A DNA stretch of 64,000 nucleotides from Ovis canadensis. Its lineage: Eukaryota > Chordata > Mammalia > Artiodactyla > Bovidae. The stretch covers positions 6,842,501 to 6,906,500 of the forward strand of contig NC_091247.1 of NCBI RefSeq assembly GCF_042477335.2, written 5' to 3'. The stretch's first letter is position 1. Each line of letters opens with the position of its first letter. Positions 1 to 11,602 of the stretch are shown in pieces. The position numbers and the translations under genes are program-made. The notes under the pieces are model-generated. The model was given only the letters and a program-made list of their open reading frames with translations, was not told the DNA's origin and searched no databases.

Positions 1-206
1 CGTGCACACCCAGTTGTGTCCAACTCTTTTTCGACCCCATGGACTGTAGCCCTCCAGGCTCCTCTGTCCACAGGACTTTTCAGGCAACAATACTGGAGTG
101 GGTTGCCATTTCCTTCTCTAGGGGATCTTCCTGACCCCAGCGATTGAACCCGTCTCCCATGTCTCCTGCATTGGCAGGCGGATTTTTTTTTAAACCACTG
201 AGACCC
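1..206 (-). mobile_element. Bov-tA SINE, cut by window start
   Basis: Minus-strand Bov-A tail (GTTGTGTCCAACTC) through tRNA-derived head (CCTGCATTGGCAGGCGG). Confidence 0.85.
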
Positions 207-237
207 TCCTATCTGCAGAAACAAATTTACTGGTTTT

Positions 238-361
238 TATTTTTTTTTTTTATGTTTTGGCCACACCGAACAGCACGCGGGATCTTTGCTCCCCAACCAG
301 GGATTGAACCTGCTCCCCCTTTGCAGTGGAAGCACAGTATCTTAACTGCCAGAGAAGTCCC
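238..361 (-). mobile_element. CHR-type tRNA-derived SINE
   Basis: Minus-strand copy: TGTTTTGGCCACACCG tail to GCCAGAGAAGTCCC head. Confidence 0.8.
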
Positions 362-1697
362 ACTCTTCTTCTTCTTCTTTTTTTTTTTTTAATTAAGGGC
401 CAGAACATGTGCCAGAGACACCCCCTCCCAAAGAGAAAGCTTCAGTAAGGTGCTCAAGGCCAGAGGACCGTGAGCATCGTCTTCCGGTAGGAGAGGCAGT
501 AAAGAGGAGCTTGGGCTGGAGCCCCGTCTGCCGAGCTTGCTTGGAAGGGAAGGGGCGGCTGGACTGGACTGAAGGGGCCGGGGGCTGGTGATCCCAATCC
601 CCTCTCCAAGTGAGGCTACCACCCTCCCTCTCCCTTGGGCCCGCAAATGCAGAGGAGACTTGATCTCGGTCCTAAAGTCTCCAGAGCCCAGCAGCCTGGG
701 TTGGGATCCCACCTCCTCCACTTTGCAGCCTTGTGACCTTGAGCTTGCCGCTGCTCCTCTCTGGGCCTGTTTCCTCCTGAAGAGGGCACGTGCTGGTCCC
801 CTCAGCAATGTGACAAATGGCCAGAGAGCTCTGACTGCCCAGGGCTCTGCCCACTCCACCCTGAGCCCCTGGGGACCACGCAGGCGAGTCCTCTTTCAGT
901 GTTTTAATGTTAAGGGGACTGACACCCTCTTCCCCCCACTCAGCATCCTAGCTCCTCACTTCCAGAACAAGAAAGCCTGGCATGGCTGGGAAAACCCAGT
1001 CTTTCCACGTATCTTCAAAGGTTTTCTATGAGACACTCTTCAAGGAAGCACGGGGTGGGGGTGCAAACCGAGGGGACCGACCCCCCTAGCCAAAGGCCCT
1101 GCGTGAGGCCCCCTCTTCTGCGTCAAGGCTGGGCTGGCCCAGCCTGACAGCACCGCCCTGCCCTTTTGCCTTCTCTCTGCTCTCCATTCCGCCTCCATCT
1201 AGCGGTACCAAACCATCTCCCCCGTGGCCCCATCTTCCTAACCTCCCCTGCTGGGAACGGTCGCTGCGGGTGGGTGGGGGGCCTGGGAGCCCAAGCACCG
1301 ACAACTGGGAGCTCTGATGGCTCAGCTCTGTGGCTCACTTCACAGGACCCCCGAGAAGGCCCAGAGGGCACAGCAGAGCACCCCGAGGCTGCGGCGGCCT
1401 GGGGGTGGGGCAAGCGGCTGACCCGCCACCGGGGCTGAGGACCATCTTGCGGTTGACGCTGATCTGATGCCAAACTGCGAGAGGCCCCAGTGAAATCCTT
1501 GTATTTCACAACCCCTACCCGCCCCGTGGGTTAAGAGCCCCCGTCCGAATCCATGCGTCAAAAAGCCTCCAATCCCTACATTTCCTTTGCCCTATTTCCT
1601 GCCCCCCTCCCCCTATTTTGGCATTTCTCGGCACGGCCCAAAACTCCTCGTCTTAGGGGAAGCTCTGACTCAGAACTTTAAAAAAATCTTACGCACA

Positions 1698-2480
1698 AAC
1701 TTAAGAAAACAAACTTTGGGGGCGAGGCGGGAAGAGTCCCCTGGCTCTCGCAGGGGGCGTGGAAGGGCTGGGCCTTCCGAGAGGGAGCCTTCCCTCGGGG
1801 GACCCCACCCGCAGGAGCCCAGCATCCCGGGGCCACTGGCCCATCCGGGCGGGGCGCTGGCCCGCAGGCGGGGACCGGAGTTGGGGGGGTAGGGTGGGGA
1901 GGGAAGGTCGCTTTTCCGCCCCCGCGGGTCTGGGGTCGGCCACGGAACCCAGGGGGTGCCCGCCCGGGCGCGCCCGCCGCCGCCCGTCCCTCCCCGCCAT
2001 GTGCGCGCCAGCCCGTGCGTGCGAGCCCGCCGCGCCGGTGGCGGCCAGAGCGGCGCCGGGGCACATCTGGTTCCAGGCGAGCCCCTGGCGCCTGCCTCGC
2101 CGCAGACCCGCGGCCCAGACACACAGACGTTAATAGATCGGCGCGCCCAGCCCCGCGCGGCTCGCGCCCTCCGCCGCCAAGCCGCTCAGCGCGAGAGCTA
2201 GGCGGCCGCCCGCGCGGGAGGGTGGGCGCAGTTGGAGGGGTGGGCGCGGGGCGGGCGCGGCCGGGGGCGGGGGGCGCAGCGCCCACCCTCCCTTCCCCCT
2301 TCCGGCAGCCTGTCTTCCCTCCTGCTCCGACGCCTCCGTCCCCACCCACCCTTCCCCCAGCCTCCGCTGGGTCCCGCGTCGGAGCTAGCACTGGCCTTCC
2401 CCATCCTGGGAAAACAAATTCAGTTAGCAACAGAGGTGGTTCCTGCTTGTCGGGGGCGTGTCGCGGGCTCCGGGGTGGAC
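1698..2480. promoter_or_regulatory. Orphan CpG island in PRRX2 intron 1
   Basis: CpG-rich sequence with dense GCGC/CGCC, about 32 kb downstream of the PRRX2 start and far from any recognised exon. A G-quadruplex-type run of four G tracts lies at 1883-1903. A MIR fragment begins just after it. No convincing exon or homeodomain code was found. It may be an alternative or non-coding RNA promoter, or a silenced regulatory island; sequence alone does not decide. Confidence 0.6.
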
Positions 2481-2494
2481 CCGGCTCGGCATAT

Positions 2495-2645
2495 CTCCGC
2501 ATAATAACCTTATGCGACAGGTACGCTGCTACCAACGCCTGTTCCCATTTCACAGGCCGGGAAACTGAGGCTCAGAGGTCACTGGCCCAAGATCACGCAG
2601 GGAGAAGGCAACCGCAGAGCTGGACTGTTGGGCTCCAGCCCCCAG
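2495..2645 (-). mobile_element. MIR
   Basis: Contains the reverse MIR core CCATTTCACAGGCCGGGAAA and GGTCACTGGCCCAAGATCAC. Confidence 0.75.
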
Positions 2646-3378
2646 GCAGATCCACATCCCTGGGACCGGAGGTCTCCCGAAGTTGGCAGCAACACGTGCC
2701 TTCATCTGGGGCGCCCCTCCCCTGCCTTTCTCGAGTGAGAAGCTCTTCTCACCCGCATCCCTGGTCCCTTATCTGAAAGGTCCTCTGACCCAAGCACCTG
2801 GGGGCAGTGAGGCTCCCAGGGGACTCCCAGGAATTCAGGTGGCTGCTTATTCCCCATCGCACCCCACATCAAACCCTGCACTTGGAGGGCACACTCCAAG
2901 CCCTCACCTGCTAAGAGAACTGCTCATTTGTAGAAGCTCCTTAAAACAAACAAACAAAAAATCATTCATGGCTATAAGAGGTGTTCTGCTTCTAAAGGGG
3001 GCTATGATCTTTACAAACAGTTCCCCTAAGAGTCCCCTCAGGGTTATAGGTCTGAGTGGGCTGAAGTGGGTGAGTGAGTGGAGGTGGGTTTTTGTCTTTC
3101 TCTTGTTTTATTTCTTTCTTTGCTTATTTTAACCATGGCCTTTAGCCCTACGGGCTAAGCATGTGTGCTTGCAAATTACATTGGCAAGTACTGTGTTGTG
3201 TCCAGGTTAAGTTTTAGCATCCCCTTTCTCCAAGGGGACTTAATAAGAAAAGGAGGCCATGGCAAAGTGCCACACTCAGCCTTAAACTGGAAGAAGAGCC
3301 TTTTCCTGAGATGCTTATATGACAGCAAAAGAGTTATGCTCAAAACTTTCCCATTCATACCCTCTGAATTCACTTGGT

Positions 3379-3391
3379 GGGGGGGGGGGGG
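3379..3391. repeat. G13 homopolymer
   Basis: An uninterrupted run of 13 G; length may be error-prone in assemblies. Confidence 0.9.
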
Positions 3392-4119
3392 TGCCTGTTA
3401 ACTCCGGCTGTCAGAAATTCTAGGGTTTCGAACAAAACCGCACTTTAAAGGTTCCCAGGCCGAGGGAGGGTAATCAGCTCTGTAATGGTGTCTGTGGACA
3501 TGCCCGGGCACTGAAAACCAACAGGGGAAAGAGTCTTTTTTTATTTTTCAGCCAAGTCCCACAGTAGAGGTTCCTGGCTTGTGGGACACCCCCTTGCCCT
3601 CCCCCTCAAAAGAGGTGGGGGTCTGGGGAAGACCAGGATGGTGCAGGAAAGGGAAGCTCAAACAAACTGGGGGCCCTGAACGGGCTCTCAGCTCTGATTC
3701 CCTCCCCTCCATCGTGGTGAGACGGGCCTCTTCCCTGGCAGGCTTGGGGACAGGGGGTGAAGGCCAGGCCACTGGCCAGGACTAACAGACACTGGCTCTG
3801 ATGTGTGAAAACCAAACCACAGAAGCACCCTGCTCAAGTGGGACCTGGGGCCAGTGACTGAATCCGGAGGAAGCGGATTCTACAGGCCTCCGTTGGTTCT
3901 GCATTCTTTCTCCCTGCAAAGGCAGTTTCTTTTGCTCCTTGAGAGGGCTTGTGGCGATTCCTGGTCCCAGAACTCGGTCTCCCAGCCTTCCTTTACCCCT
4001 CACTTCCCCGGAGTCAGAAACTTCTGGAACGGGTGCTGACTGACTCTGTCCACACTCCAGGGCTGGCGGTGGGGGAGGGAGTCCTGGGAACTTGCAGAGC
4101 AGCCCTGATCTCCACGAGG

Positions 4120-4296
4120 GTTTCCCTGGTGGCTCAGATGGTCAAGAACCAGCCTGCAATGCAAGAGACCTGGGTTCGATCCCTAGGTTGGGAAGATCCC
4201 CTGGAGAAGGGAAAGGCTACCCACTCCAATATTCTGGCCTGGAGAATTCCATGGGGTCACAAAAAGTCAGACACACCTGAGTGATTTTCACTCATC
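4120..4296 (+). mobile_element. Bov-tA SINE with perfect TSD
   Basis: Complete tRNA head plus Bov-A tail. Flanked by a perfect 12-base duplication ATCTCCACGAGG at 4108-4119 and 4297-4308. Confidence 0.92.
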
Positions 4297-4439
4297 ATCT
4301 CCACGAGGCCCATGAAACGCTGAACTTCCAGGCCAAAGGCTTGACCCAGCCATGAGGCGTGTGCTCGACCACGTGCTGACACCATATGATCTAAAAAGGG
4401 CTGCCCTCCGTGGAGCCCTCTAGGCACTTTCTTTACATG

Positions 4440-4645
4440 GTGACTTTGTGGGATCCTCACACCTGCAACCTTAGGAAGCAGGTAGCATCAACCCATCTTA
4501 CAGAGGAAGACACAGGCTCCGAGAGGTCTAGTAACTTCTCTAAGGTCACACAGCCTATTAGCAGAAGATCCGGGACTCACTCACACCCTGATGTACCAGA
4601 CTCCAGCTCATGTGCTCCTAACCACTGAGACACACTGCCTCCTGT
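4440..4645 (-). mobile_element. MIR
   Basis: Reverse MIR: CCATCTTACAGAGGAAGACA, AAGGTCACACAGCC, ending ACCACTGAGACACACTGCC. Confidence 0.8.
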
Positions 4646-4908
4646 TGGGAAGGTTTTAGCTGAGCACAGGTGAGTCTGTGCTTACCTCCTCCCGGGAAGC
4701 ATCCTGTACAGAGAGTCAGAGTTGCAAAGGGCCTCAGGGAGCACTCAAACCAGGGCTGAATCTCGGTGTCATCCTCCCCCGCCCACCCCCATCCTGGTCA
4801 CTCAGAGTAACAGTCTGATAACAGCTGGTTGGAACTCTGTGTTAAGGAGGATTCTGAGGAGCAGTGGTTGATTAGTTTTGTTCACTGCGCGCTCAGGAAG
4901 GGGATTCT

Positions 4909-5091
4909 ATTTTTTTCCTAATATTTATTTGGCTGCACCGGGTCTTAGTTGCGGTTTTCAGAATCTTTAATTGAGACATACACACTCTTGGTTGCGGCAT
5001 GTGGGATCTAGTTCCCTGACCAGGGCTCGAACCCAAGCCCCGTGCATTGGGAGCGTGGAGTCTTATCCAGTGAATCACCAGGGAAGTCCTG
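4909..5091 (-). mobile_element. CHR-type SINE with perfect TSD
   Basis: Minus-strand CHR copy. Flanked by a perfect 13-base duplication GGAAGGGGATTCT at 4896-4908 and 5092-5104. Confidence 0.9.
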
Positions 5092-5340
5092 GGAAGGGGA
5101 TTCTGAGAAGGAGGCAAATAATTGCCAATCCTGATCCTGGGCTTGAAGAGAGAGTTCTGGACAGGGCCACGGAGGGGATATGGGTTTCGCTCCCTGCTCA
5201 GGGCTCTTTCTCCCTCAAGGGATACAGCAAACAGGGTCACGTGTGCCACCATCTCACCACCCCTTGCCCCTGACATGTTCATCCTGGGAAGTTCCACACA
5301 GGTCACGAAAGTCCATTTGGAGAGAGCTATGGTAGTTCTG

Positions 5341-5577
5341 GGGCCTTCCCGGTGGCTCAGCAGTAAAGAATCCTCCCGCAGTGCAGGAGACACAGCTCCG
5401 ATCCCTGGGTCGGGAAGATCTCCTGGAGAAGGAAATGGCAACCCGCCCTAGTATTCTCGCCTGGAAAATCCCATGGATAGAGCAGCCTGGCGGGCGGCAG
5501 TCCACGGGGTCACAGAGGGGTTGATCTGAATATCACAGATCAGCTAACACACGCGTGAAGCGACTGAGCACACACGC
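5341..5577 (+). mobile_element. Bov-tA SINE
   Basis: Complete copy flanked by TAGTTCTG at 5333-5340 and 5578-5585. Confidence 0.85.
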
Positions 5578-5742
5578 TAGTTCTGCCTCTTTAAGGAAGT
5601 TGATGCATAGCACTCCGGTGTTGCCAGGAGACAAACCCTTGTCCAGGGCCTTGGTGGTGCAGGAAGAATTATCTAAACTTCTAAACACTCGAAAAGTAGG
5701 AGCAAGAGAGGATGTAATGTAGAACAGGATGAACATACTTAA

Positions 5743-5832
5743 CAATCCGCCTGCAATGCAAAAGACCTCTGTTCAATTCCTGGGTCGGGAAGATCTGCTT
5801 GAGAAGGGATAGGCTACCCACTACACTATTCT
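5743..5832 (+). mobile_element. Bov-tA SINE fragment
   Basis: tRNA-derived head (AATCCGCCTGCAATGC) truncated where the next Bov-tA begins. Confidence 0.75.
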
Positions 5833-6024
5833 TGGGCTTCCCTTGTGGCTCGGCTGGTAAAGAATCCACCTACAATGCAGAAGACCTGGAGTCCTGGGTC
5901 AGGAAGGTCCCCTGGAGAAGGGAAAGGCTACCCACTCCAGTGTTCTGGCCTGGAGAATTCCATGAACTGTATAGTCCATGGGGTCACAAAGAGTCGGACA
6001 CAACTGAGTGACTTTCACTCATTC
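5833..6024 (+). mobile_element. Bov-tA SINE
   Basis: Complete head and Bov-A tail in tandem with the preceding fragment. Confidence 0.85.
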
Positions 6025-6159
6025 ACTCGCCGTGTTATATACGAAAACTGAGACAGTAAATTCTGAGTTCTCATCTCCCTAGGATATTTTTCCATTTCTC
6101 TAATTTTTCATCTATATGAGATGATGAGTGTTCATTAAACTTATTGCATTAATCATTCC

Positions 6160-6250
6160 ATGATGTAGGTAAGTCAAATCATTATGCTGTACACCTTAAA
6201 CTTATACAGGGCCATATGTCAACTATATCTCAATAAAAACAAAAGAAAAA
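6160..6250 (+). mobile_element. L1 3'-end fragment
   Basis: TGCTGTACACCTTAAACTTA to CTCAATAAAAAC followed by an A-rich tail is the extreme 3' end of a ruminant L1. Confidence 0.7.
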
Positions 6251-6532
6251 AAATAGGGACAATATCCTACCTCCTGCATAGAAATACTACTAGATTTTGC
6301 CCCAAGAACAGGTCTTTTTTTTTTTTCTTAAGATTATCTACTGTGAGAAATTTTTTTTATAAAATTAAATTATAAACAGCCCAATTAAAAAAATGGCCAG
6401 AGCTTGTAATGGACACCTCACCTAAGTAGATACACAGATGGCAAAAAACACAGATGCAAAGGTGTTCTACATCACATGTCATCAGGGGAAATGCAAGTGA
6501 AACCAACAGTGAGACACCATCACACATCTACT

Positions 6533-6947
6533 GCGGCTGCTGCTAAGTCGCTTCAGTCGTGTCCGACTCTGTGTGACCCCATAGACGGCAGCCCACCAGG
6601 CTCCCCGCTCCTTGGGATTCTCCAGGCAAGAACACTGGAGTGGGTTGCCACTTCCTTCTCCAATGCAGGAAGTGCAAAGTGAAAGTGAAGTCGCTCAGTT
6701 GTGTCCGACTCTGTGCGACCCCATAGACGGCAGCCCACAAGGCTCCCCCCTCCCTGGGATTCTCCAGGCAAGAACACTGGAGTGGGTTGCCATTTCCTTC
6801 TCCAATGCATGAAAGTGAAAAGTGAAAGTGAAGTCGCTCAGTCGTGTCCAACCCTTAGCGACCCCATGGACTACAGCCTACCAGGCTCCTCCGTCCATGG
6901 GATTTTCTAGGCAAGAGTAGTGGAGTGGCTTGCCATTGCCTTCTCCA
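6533..6947 (-). mobile_element. Bov-A SINE with three tandem Bov-A monomers
   Basis: Three successive Bov-A units, near 6545-6672, 6690-6812 and 6835-6947, read on the minus strand. The usual Bov-A2 is a dimer. It is flanked by an 11-base target-site duplication with one mismatch: ACACATCTACT at 6522-6532 and ACACATTTACT at 6948-6958, within the L1. Confidence 0.85.
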
Positions 6948-7364
6948 ACACATTTACTAACATAGCCCAGATCGAGAACACTGGCAATATTCAGCGCTGC
7001 CGAGGATGCAAACAAATGGGAGCTCTTGTTCATTGCTGGTGGGAATGCAAAATGATACGTTCACTGGAGAAAAGAGTTTGGCGGTTTCTTATAAAACGAA
7101 ACCAACTGTTCCCATACAACCCAGAAAACATGCTTCTTGGTATTTACCTAAAGGAGCTGAAAACTTATATTCACACAAAAAGCTACACATAGGTGTTTAC
7201 AGCAGCTTCATTCATAATTGCCAAAACTTGGAAGCAGCTATTTGCCCTCAATATGTGAATGGATAAGTAAGCAGTGGTCCATCCAGATGACGGAATAATA
7301 TCCAACAATAAAAAAAAAGAAAGAACCATAAAGCTAAGAGAAGACATGAAAGAAGTTAAAATGC

Positions 7365-7561
7365 ATGAATGAAAGTGTCAATCACTCAGTCCTGTCCGAC
7401 TGTTGGCAACGCCAGGACTGTAGCCTGCCAGGCTCCTCTGTCCATGGAATTCTCCAGCCAAGAAATTCTTCAGGTAAGGATACTGGAGTGGGTTGCCACT
7501 CCCTTCTCCAGGGGATCTTCCCAACCCAGGCAGACACTTTTACCCTCTGAGCCACCAATGG
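7365..7561 (-). mobile_element. Bov-tA SINE
   Basis: Bov-tA read on the minus strand, inserted in the L1 3'UTR. Imperfect duplication AGTTAAAATG (7355-7364) / AGTTTAAATG (7562-7571). Confidence 0.8.
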
Positions 7562-7785
7562 AGTTTAAATGTATATTAATAAGTAAAAGAAGCCAGTCTC
7601 CAAAGGCTCTATATTGTATGATTCTGGAAACGACATGACATTCTGGAAAACGCAAAACTATGTAGAGAGTGAAAGGATAAGAGGTTGCTAGGAGTTGGGG
7701 GCAGGAGAAAGGGGAGGGATGAATAGGCAGAGCATAGAGGATTTTTAGGGCAATGAAACTATTTTGCATGATACTATAATGGGCC

Positions 7786-10700
7786 GGCAGCTGGGAGGAG
7801 CCACCCACGCCCCAGGCCAGGGCCGGCGGCCGGGGAGGAGCAACCCGAGGAGCAGCGGCTGCTCAGGGGCAGGAGGGCCTAGAGGAGCTATCCCACGCTG
7901 AAGGTCAGGAACGGTGGCGGTAAGGAGATACCCCTCGTCCAAGGTAAGAGAAACCCAAGTAAGATGGTAGGTGTTGCCAGAGGGCATCAGAGGGCAGACA
8001 CACTGAAACCATACTCACAGAAAACTAGTCAATCTAATCACACTAGGACCACAGCCTTGTCTAACTCAATGAAACCAAGCCATACCTGCGGGGTAACCCA
8101 AGACGGGCGGGTCATGGTGGAGAGGTCTGACAGAATGTGGTCCACTGGAGAAGGGAATGCAAGCCACTTCAGTATTCTTGCCTTGAGAACCCCATGAACA
8201 GTGGGAAAAGGCAAAATGATAGGATACCAAAAGAGGAACTCCCCAGGTCAGTAGGTGCCCAATATGCTACTGGAGATCAGTGGAGAAATAACTCCAGAAA
8301 GAATGAAGGGATGGAGCCAAAGCAAAAACAATACTCAGTTGTGGGTGTGACTGGTGATAGAAGCAAGATCCGATGCTATAAAGAGCAATATTGCATAGGA
8401 ACCTGGAATGTCAGGTCCATGAATCAAGGCAAATTGGAAGTGGTCAAACAAGAGATGGCAAGGGTGAATGTCAACATTCTAGGAATCAGCGAACTAAAAT
8501 GGACTGGAATGGGTGAATTTAACTCAGATGACCATTATATCTACTACTGCGGGCAGGAATCCCACAGAAGAAATGGAGTAGCCATCATGGTCAACAAAAG
8601 AGTCCGAAATGCAGTACTTGGGTGCAGTCTCAAAAACGACAGAATGATCTCTGTTCATCCAAGGCTATCCAAGTTATCACGGTTATCCAAGTCTATGCCC
8701 CAACCAGTAACGCTGAAGAAACTGAACTTGAATGGTTTTATGAAGACCTACAAGATCTTTTAGAACTAACACCCAAAAAGGATGTCCTTTTCCTTATAGG
8801 GGACTGGAATGCAAAAGTAGGAAGTCAAGAAACACCTGGAGTAACAGGCAAATTTGGCCTTGGAATGTGGAATGAAGCAGGGCAAAGACTAATAGACTTT
8901 TGCCAAGAAAATGCACTGGTCATAGCAAACACCCTCTTCCAACAACACAAGAGAAGACTCTACACATGGACATCACCAGATGGTCAACACCGAAATCAGA
9001 TTGATTATATTCTTTGCAGTCAAAGATGGAGAAGCTCTATACAGTCAACAAAGACAAGACTAGGAGCTGACTGTGGTTCAGATCATGAACTCCTTATTAC
9101 CAAATTCAGACTCAAATTGAAGAAAGTAAGGAAAACTGCTAGACCATTCAGGTATGACCTAAATCAAATCCCTTATGATTATATAGTGGAAGTGAGAAAT
9201 AGATTTAAGGGCCTAGATCTGATAGATAGAGTGCCTGATGAACTATGGACTGAGGTTCCTGACATTGTACAGGAAACAGGGATGAAGACCATCCCCATGG
9301 AAAAGAAATGCAAAAAAGCAAAATGGCTGTCTGGGGAGGCCTTACAAATAGCTGGGAAAAGAAGAGAGGCGAAAAGCAAAGGAGAAAAGGAAAGATATAA
9401 GCATCTGAATGCAGAGTTCCAAAGAATAGCAAGAAGAGATAAGAAAGCCTTCTTCAGCGATCAATGCAAAGAAATAGAGGAAAACAACAGAATGGGAAAG
9501 ACTAGAGATCTCTTCAAGAAAATCAGGGATACCAAGGGAACATTTCATGCAAAGATGGGCTCGATAAAGGACAGAAATGGTATGGACCTAACAGAAGCAG
9601 AAGATATTAAGAAGAGGTGGCAAGAATACACAGAACTGTACAAAAAAGATCTTCACGACCCAGATAATCATGATGATGTGATCACTGATCTAGAGCCAGA
9701 CATCTTGGAATGTGAAGTCAAGTGGGCCTTGGAAAGCATCACTATGAACAAAGCTAGTGGAGGTGATGGAATTCCAGTGGAGCTGTTTCAAATCCTGAAA
9801 GATGATGCTGTGAAAGTGCTGCACTCAATGTGCCAGCAAGTTTGGAAAACTCAGCAGTGGCCACAGGACTGGAAAAGGTCAGTTTTCATTCCAATCCCAA
9901 AGAAAGGCAATGTCAAAGAATGCTCAAACTACCGCACAGTTGCACTCATCTCACTTGCTAGTAAAGTAATGCTCAAAATTCTCCAAGCCAGGCTTCAGCA
10001 ATACGTGAACCGTGAACTCCCTGATGTTCAAGCTGGATTTACAAAAGGCAGAGGAACCAGAGATCAAATTGCCAACATCTTCTGGATTATGGAAAAAGCA
10101 AGAGAGTTCCAGAAAAACATCCATTTCTGCTTTATTGACCAGGTCAAAGCCTTTGACTGTGTGGATCACAATAAACTATGGAAAATTCTGAAAGAGATGG
10201 GAATACCAGACCACCTGACCTGCCTCTTGAGAAATCTGTATGCAGGTCAGGAAGCAACAGTTAGAACTGGACATGGAACAACAGACTGGCTCCAAATAGG
10301 AAAAGGAGTACGTCAAGGCTGTATATTGTGACCCTGCCTATTTAACTTCTATGCAGAGTACATCATGAGAAACACTAGACTGGAAGAAACACAACTGGAA
10401 TCAAGATTGCCGGGAGAAATATCAATAACCTCAGATATGCAGATGACACCACCCTTATGGCAGAAAGTGAAGAGGAACTCAAAACCCTCTTGATGAAAGT
10501 GAAAGAGGAGAGTGAAAAAGTTGGCTTAAAGCTCAACATTCAGAAAACGAAGATCGTGGCATCTGGTCCCATCACTTCATGGGAAATAGATGGGGAAACA
10601 GTAGAAACAGTGTCAGACTTTGTTTTTTTGGGCTCCAAAATCCCTGCAGATGGTGACTGCAGCCGTGAAATTAAAAGACGGCTACTCCTTGGAAGAAAAG

Positions 10701-11215
10701 TTATGACCAACCTAGATAGTATATTCAAAAGCAGAGACATTACTTTGCCGACTAAGGTCTATCTAGTCAAGGCTATGGTTTTTCCTGTGGTCATGTATGG
10801 ATGTCAGAGTTGGATTGTGAAGAAGGCTGAGCACTGAAGAATTGATGCGTTTGGACTGTGGTGTTGGAGAAGACTCTTGAGGGTCCCTTGGACTGCAAGG
10901 AGATCCAACCAGTCCATTCTGAAGGAGATCAACCCTGGGATTTCTTCGGAAGGAATGATGCTAAAGCTGAAGCTCCAGTACTTTGGCCACCTTATGCGAA
11001 GAGTTGACTCATGGAAAAGACTCTGATGCTGGGAGGAATTGGGGGCAGGAGGAGAAGGGGACGACCCAGGATGAGATGGCTGGATGGCATCATGGACTCG
11101 ATGGACATGAGTCTGAGTGAACTCCGGGAGATGGTGATGGACAGGGCGGCCTGGCATGCTGCGATTCATGGGGTCGCAAAGAGTCGGACACGACTGAGCG
11201 ACTGAACTGAACTGA
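7786..11215 (+). mobile_element. BovB LINE (RTE clade), near full length
   Basis: About 3.4 kb. It starts with the GC-rich BovB 5'UTR (GGGCCGGCAGCTGGGAGG) and ends in the typical BovB/Bov-A tail GACTGAACTGAACTGA. Most other copies in the window are 3' fragments of the same family. It sits inside an older L1: L1 3' sequence stops at about 7785 and resumes at about 11216. No clear target-site duplication was found. Confidence 0.93.
8381..10995 (+). pseudogene. BovB endonuclease-reverse transcriptase ORF, broken
   Basis: The frame codes an AP-type endonuclease (TWNVRS near 8402, GISELKW near 8483, then GDWNAKVG and GCGSDHELL-like SDH near 9080) followed by a reverse transcriptase (YRTVALISLASKVM, FIDQVKAFDC, YADD at 10436-10447). 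In an active copy it would drive target-primed retrotransposition of BovB and of Bov-A/tA SINEs that share its tail. Visible breaks: a frame change around 8645-8680, an in-frame TGA at 10329-10331, another frame change around 10385-10400, and a premature TGA at 10835-10837. The copy cannot make an intact protein. Long undamaged stretches, about 560 codons, suggest moderately recent insertion. Confidence 0.9.
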
Positions 11216-11336
11216 TCCGTCATTATATATTTGTCCAAGACCAATGGACTTCCTTGCCCCCTATACGTGTCAATTTAGGCTCATGGACTATAACAAACAT
11301 ACCACTCTGGCCAGGGGCAGGGGATGGGGGGTGGAG

Positions 11337-11602
11337 GGCTTCCCTGATAGCTCAGTTGGTAAAGAACCCACTTGCAATGCAGGAGACCCCAGTTTGATAC
11401 CTGGATGGGGAAGATCTTGGGCTTTCTTTGTGGCTCAGCTGGTAAAGAATCCGCCTGCAATGTGGGAGACCTGGGTTCGATCCCTATGTTGGGAAGATCC
11501 CCTGGAGAAGAGAAAGGCTACCCACCAGTATTCTGGCCTAGGGAATTCCAGACCATGGGGTGACAAAAAGTCAGACACAACTGAGCAACTTTCACTTTCT
11601 GG
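11337..11602 (+). mobile_element. Tandem Bov-tA SINE (one partial, one complete)
   Basis: A tRNA-Glu-derived head (to about 11415) is followed by a complete copy from GGGCTTTCTTTGTGGCTCAG to the Bov-A tail CAACTGAGCAACTTTCACTT. Confidence 0.85.

Noticed and set aside
1678-2553. 291-codon open frame on the minus strand
   Set aside because: It lies in the CpG island and runs into a MIR. Composition is Pro/Arg/Gly-rich with no recognisable domain; several overlapping frames are equally long, as expected where stops are rare.
4120-4200. Possible tRNA genes in the Bov-tA and CHR heads
   Set aside because: These are SINE-borne tRNA-derived sequences with decayed arms, embedded in complete SINE copies.
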